A stretch of DNA of 64,000 nucleotides from Eublepharis macularius (lineage: Eukaryota > Chordata > Lepidosauria > Squamata > Eublepharidae). Below are positions 60,207-64,000 of the stretch, in pieces (position 1 is the first letter of the stretch; each line of letters begins with the position of its first letter). The stretch is taken from the NCBI RefSeq assembly GCF_028583425.1, contig NC_072801.1:13288001-13352000 (forward strand). The letters are read 5' to 3'. The notes under the pieces were generated by a model. That model searched no databases. It was not told where the DNA came from and saw only the letters and a list, made by a program, of their open reading frames with translations. Made by a program: the position numbers and the translations under genes.

Positions 60207-60689
60207 CAGGGCCGGATCGAGGGGGGGCAGGGGGCTAATCTGCCCCTGGCGCTGCCAAAGAGGGGGCACCGGGCGCAGCTGCCAGCCGCTGGGAGCGTGC
60301 GTGCAGCCTCCCAGCCCGCCGCGCTGCCTTTCACCTGCCTTGCAGGACGGGGCGGCCAGCTTGCTGTGCGCCCCCTGTCCTGCGGGGCAGGCGAAAGGCA
60401 GCGCGGGGGGGGCTAGGAGGCCGCCCGCACCATTCACCTGCCCCACAGGACAGGGGGCGGCCAGCTGTCCCCTGTCCTGCAGAGCAGGCGAATGGCGTGG
60501 GCGGCTTCCCAGCCCCCTGCGCTGCCTCCACCAACTCCACAGCGCTCCGGGGCACCTGGCTTGCCGCATGGGCAGCACGCTGTGCCCTACGTGATGACGT
60601 CACGGAAGTGACATCATCACACAGCGCCAGGAGCACGCGCACACTGCGCACACGCACAAGGGTCTGGACTTGGGTTGCCCTGGGCACTG
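60207..60689 (+). mobile_element. GC-rich element E
   Basis: Starts CAGGGCCGGATCGAGG, ends GGGCACTG as does the 58.3 kb copy. The core has direct and inverted CACCTGCC..GGCAGGCGAA segments and TGACGTCA at 60595-60602. No matching 8-bp flanks. Confidence 0.6.
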
Positions 60690-61140
60690 GCAAGCCAGCA
60701 TGGTATAATGATGACAGTTTCAAACTTGGGATCTGAGAGACCCAGGTGTGAAATCCCACTCTGGCTGGGGGACCTTAGGCCAATCATGCATTCTCAGCCA
60801 AAACAATTTGGTGTAACGTTTAGGAGCAGCAGGACTCTAATGTGGAGAACCGGGTTGGATTCCCCACTCCTCTTCTTGAAGCCAGCTGGGTGACTTGGGG
60901 TCAGTCACAGCTCTCTCAGGGCTCTCTCAGCCTCACAGGGTGATTGTTGTGAGGATAATAATAACACACTTTGTAAGCTGCTCTGAGTGGATGTTACCTT
61001 GTCCTGAGGGGTGGTATATAAATCGAATGTTGTCGTTGTTATTAACCGACCTCATAGGGTTGTAAAGATAAAATGGAGGAGAACAATGTAACTCGCTTTG
61101 GGTCCCCTCTGGGGAGAAAGGTAGGGTATAAATGAAATAA
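60690..61140 (+). repeat. SINE inserted in an older SINE
   Basis: The older SINE head (TCTGAGAGACCCAGGTGTGA, GACCTTAGGCCAATCATGC) is at 60690-60797. Its 3' half (ACCTCATAGGGTTGTAAAG, AGGGTATAAATGAAATAAAA) resumes near 61045. The common GTT-tailed SINE occupies about 60798-61045. Confidence 0.7.
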
Positions 61141-61144
61141 AATA

Positions 61145-61828
61145 AATACATACAATAGGAAATTCAACATAATTTGGTTTGTTTAGGCTCTGTACTTGGC
61201 ACACATCCTAAAATGAAGATTTTCTTGGCTCAAGTAAGGATGCTCTCCGTAATGCTCCTGCTCTCAGCCTTAAAAAAGGATTCCTCATCTTCTGATTAAT
61301 GCTAGAGACAGAGCTGAATAAATGCTGGCATTTATATTTTCCAAGCGAAAGCATTTATTGTGAGGTTGTTGTTATTGTGCAACTAGCAAGGACTAACCTA
61401 ATTGAGGCTGCATCACATCTCCTCTGCTCCATCTTTAGACCGTTACAATCTGCAAACTTAAATTCTTCTTTATGCCTAATGGTACCTTTTTCTGCCCCCG
61501 TCTTCTTTTTTTAAAAAAATGTGCTCAACATCCATCCAAAAGAACAGATCTCGAGAACTTAAAACATGTCACCTCCGTTTGCATTGTTCAGAAGGTCTTA
61601 CTGAAAGTCAGTGCTCTTTTTCCTTTGGTATTTAACGGGCTGCATTGAATTGCCTTTCTACTTTGGTTCTGGCAGCGAACAATACAATTATAATTAATTT
61701 TTCTTAATGGAAAGCACAGGGATTCTTTCTCTTTCAAACAGTCCAGAAGAGCAGCAGATCTTTGGAGGTCTCGGTGTCCACAAGGCACTCTCTGCAGCAA
61801 GAGCGGATTGGACCTTAAACCTGCCAGG
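61145..61828. other. Intergenic, nothing recognised
   Basis: No recognisable gene or repeat. Confidence 0.3.
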
Positions 61829-62425
61829 CAGGGCTTTTTTTCTGAGAAAAGAGGTGGTGGAACTCAGGACTGCACAACGACGTCACTTTGGGTCAGCTGG
61901 AACAAGGGGGAGTTTTTTAAAGTTTAAATCGTCCTTGGCGAAAACGATCACATGGCTGGTGGCCCCGCCCCCTGATCTCCAGACAGAGGGGAGTTTAGAT
62001 TGCCCTCCGCGCTGTGCCTGTTTTGGCGCGGATCAGGCCCATTTTGACACGGATCGGTCCCATTTTGGGCCCCTGTGGAGCGCAGGAGCATTCCTGCGCT
62101 CCGCAGGGGCCCACAACGGGCCCGATCCGCGTCAAAACGGGCCCAATCCGTGCCCTTTTCGGCACGGATTGAGCCCGTTTTGACACGGATCGGGTCTGTT
62201 GTGGGCCACTGCGGAGCGCAGGAATGCTCCTGCACTCCACAGGGACCCCGATCCAGGCCAAAACAGGCCTGATCCTGGCGGCTACTGTGCGCGAGGGCGC
62301 GCATTACCGCTGGGGGGCACGCATGGAAGGTGTGCGCCCCCCCGCTGGCCAGGTAAGTAGGGGCGGGGGTGGGAGGGTGGGGGCGGGGAATCCCCCACCC
62401 CCACCGGGGGTCTGGCAGCCCTACT
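61829..62425. mobile_element. Probable hAT-A/hAT-B chimera with palindromic GC-rich core
   Basis: The left end is hAT-A (CAGGGCTTTTTTTCTGAG and the GGCCCCGCCCCCTGATC arm). The right end resembles hAT-B (GGTCTGGCAGCCCTA, after GGCCAGGTAAGTAGGGGC, as in the 48.7 kb element). Between lie alternating GACACGGATCGGG / CCCGATCCG units and two GGAGCGCAGGA palindromes. Flanking eight bases do not match. Confidence 0.55.
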
Positions 62426-62429
62426 GAGG

Positions 62430-63175
62430 AAGGGCCTCTGTAAGTCAAGAGCAGATAATGCTGGACTGGAGAGATCGATGGCCTGACTCAGGGTAAGGCA
62501 CAATATGAGGGGGTGAAGCTCAGTGGTCCCAGGCCCAATCCGCAGCAACTCCAGTGTCATGATCCGGCTGTGCCAGGAAGGCCTAGCAAAGCCTCAGAAG
62601 CCTGTTAGCAGTGAGAGTAGGCCTGCCTACGATTCCCAGGAGCCCCTGGGCCGTTTTGGCACCCTATTTGGCCAATCAGAACACAGGGGGCTGGTGCTAT
62701 ATAAGTCTGGGAGGGGGGAAAGCCTGTGTTCTTCCTCCCAGGGAGCAGGTCAGGGGAGGTTTCTGCTGGGGGGTGGGTGGGTGGGAAAGGCCCTCCTCCA
62801 AGGAGGGTGAGAAGGCAGGCCTGGCGGACAGAGGGACAGGGAGTTCAGTTGTGCTACGGCCTTTGGTTTATTTTGCTTTAACCCCTCTATTGTTGCTAAG
62901 GCACCTTGCTTTCTTGCTTGTTTGTTTGATATTAACTGACCTCCTTGTAAATAAACCCTTTTGTTTGTTGTTAGTCTGCTGGGTGTTTATTGGCTAAGCT
63001 ATGGAGGTCAGAAGGGTTGGGAGGGTACTCTGGGCCTTCCCAAGGGTCCCTAAATCCCAGAGTGGTGGCAGCATATGGTGGCTCACCCCACCTGAGGCAT
63101 GACATCCAGCTAAAAGGATCAAGTAGTAGGCAGTCCAAAAGACCTCTGCCTGAGACCCTGAAACAGATTTAACAT
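62430..63175 (+). repeat. tRNA-type SINE split by a solo LTR
   Basis: GAAGCTCAGTGGTCCCAGGC (head) to AACTCCAG at 62554, resuming TCCAGCTAAAAGGATCAAG at 63105 to GACCTCTGCCTGAGACCCTG. The interruption is the LTR at 62555-63104. Confidence 0.75.
62555..63104 (+). mobile_element. Solo LTR (Ty3/Gypsy- or ERV-type fossil)
   Basis: 550 bp, starts TGTCATGATC and ends GCATGACA, with a 5-bp duplication TCCAG on each side. It contains a TATA-like segment (CTATATAAG near 62698) and an AATAAA near 62952. No internal coding region remains, which fits recombination between paired LTRs. The family assignment is tentative. Confidence 0.82.
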
Positions 63176-63439
63176 GTAAGGGAAAAACAGAAGATCCCTG
63201 TGTGCCATCCAGAGCTCCTTGGAAGAAGGGTGGCATAGATATGTAATATACACAAATATTGCTTTCCCGATTGGGTCTGAAAGGAACAAATTGACACGTG
63301 TGTATTAATGCCATAACTGGTATTTATGGATAAATGGCATCATGATGGTGTAAAAATAACCAAAGAATCACCCAGAAGAGCCCCAGAAATGAGGCAGATC
63401 AAAGCTGATGATAACATTCTGAAGCCAGAAGCAACTAAA

Positions 63440-63695
63440 CTAGCCAGTTTGGTGCAGTGGTTAAGAGCAGCAGGACTCTAATCTCGAGAGACGGGTTTGA
63501 TTCCCCACTCCTCCACTTGAAGCCAGCTGGGTGACCCTGGATCAGTCACAGCTCTCTCAGAGCTCTCTCAGCCCCACCCACCTCACAGGGTGATTGTTGT
63601 GAGGATAATAATAACACACTTTGTAAACCACCCTGAGTGGGTGATAAGTTATCCTAAAGGGCAGTATATAAATTGAATGTTGTTCTTGTTGTTGG
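63440..63695 (+). repeat. tRNA-derived SINE
   Basis: Near-complete: CCAGTTTGGTGCAGTGG head, GGGTTTGATTCCCC B box, CACTTGAAGCCAGCTGGGTGA body, AAACCACCCTGAGTGGG and GTT-rich tail. Confidence 0.85.
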
Positions 63696-63699
63696 CTCA

Positions 63700-64000
63700 T
63701 CCCCACAGTAAATAAAATGTGTCAGAATCCCTTTGTTGACACAGGAGAACTTTCCATCATTGCCCCAGTGCAGGCCTGCATTGGATAATTTATTTGTACG
63801 ACTACATCCTCCTTTCACAAGTGGCCCCCGTGTGATAGTGGTCACTCTTGGGGGTAGGGTTTAGCCCATATCCTGCAAGAAGGTTAGCATGACGCAACTC
63901 TCCACATCTTGCTATTGTTATGAGGGGATGAAACTGACGGAGCCTTCGGGGAGGTGAAGAGGAAATAAATCCTCTGAGGAGAGAGCTCTGCCAGCTCTAG
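63700..64000. other. Right edge, nothing recognised
   Basis: No exon or repeat recognised in the last 300 bases. Confidence 0.3.

Noticed and set aside
61948-62448. 166-codon frame with repeated arginine/proline units
   Set aside because: It comes from the palindromic repeat core of a MITE-like element. Several frames show the same periodicity, so it is not a gene.

Overview
The window looks like squamate reptile nuclear DNA (lizard, gecko or skink type; the species is not determinable from this alone). The evidence is spliced vertebrate genes in a dense background of repeats typical of squamates: a CR1 LINE, a BovB (RTE) LINE tail, 5S rRNA-derived and tRNA-derived SINEs, and many short hAT-like and palindromic MITEs.

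Three protein genes are visible, all on the minus strand. (1) A KLHL10-like BTB/BACK/kelch gene: exons 1 and 2 lie at 2599-2412 and 924-430, and the kelch exons must lie beyond the left edge. (2) A complete WDR24 (GATOR2 subunit, mTORC1 nutrient sensing): nine coding exons from 22005 down to 8872, whose reading phases join exactly to 791 codons plus stop. (3) A complete FBXL16 (F-box/leucine-rich repeat protein): five coding exons from 52754 down to 42016, 504 codons plus stop. WDR24 and FBXL16 are also same-strand neighbours on human 16p13.3, so that pair is conserved synteny. A KLHL10-type gene beside WDR24 is not the human arrangement (human KLHL10 is on 17q21) and deserves checking. A CpG-rich, mostly repeat-free block at about 24.58-25.08 kb is the likely WDR24 promoter and noncoding first exon.

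Layout: 0-2.6 kb KLHL10-like exons; 2.6-8.4 kb intergenic, dominated by a 2.9 kb CR1 copy with a long reverse-transcriptase ORF; 8.4-25.1 kb WDR24, its introns loaded with foldback elements; 25.1-42 kb intergenic, with a repeat-poor block of about 3 kb just past the FBXL16 stop; 42-52.8 kb FBXL16; 52.8-64 kb gene-free repeat mosaic with nested insertions, including a solo LTR inside a SINE and an L1 tail inside another LINE.

I found no undescribed protein system. The unusual content is structural: long near-perfect inverted repeats (9.1-9.8, 11.5-12.2, 20.8-21.3 kb), several families of palindromic MITEs with 8-bp target duplications, a probable chimera of two such families, and recurrent TGACGTCA (CRE-like) sites carried inside GC-rich repeats.
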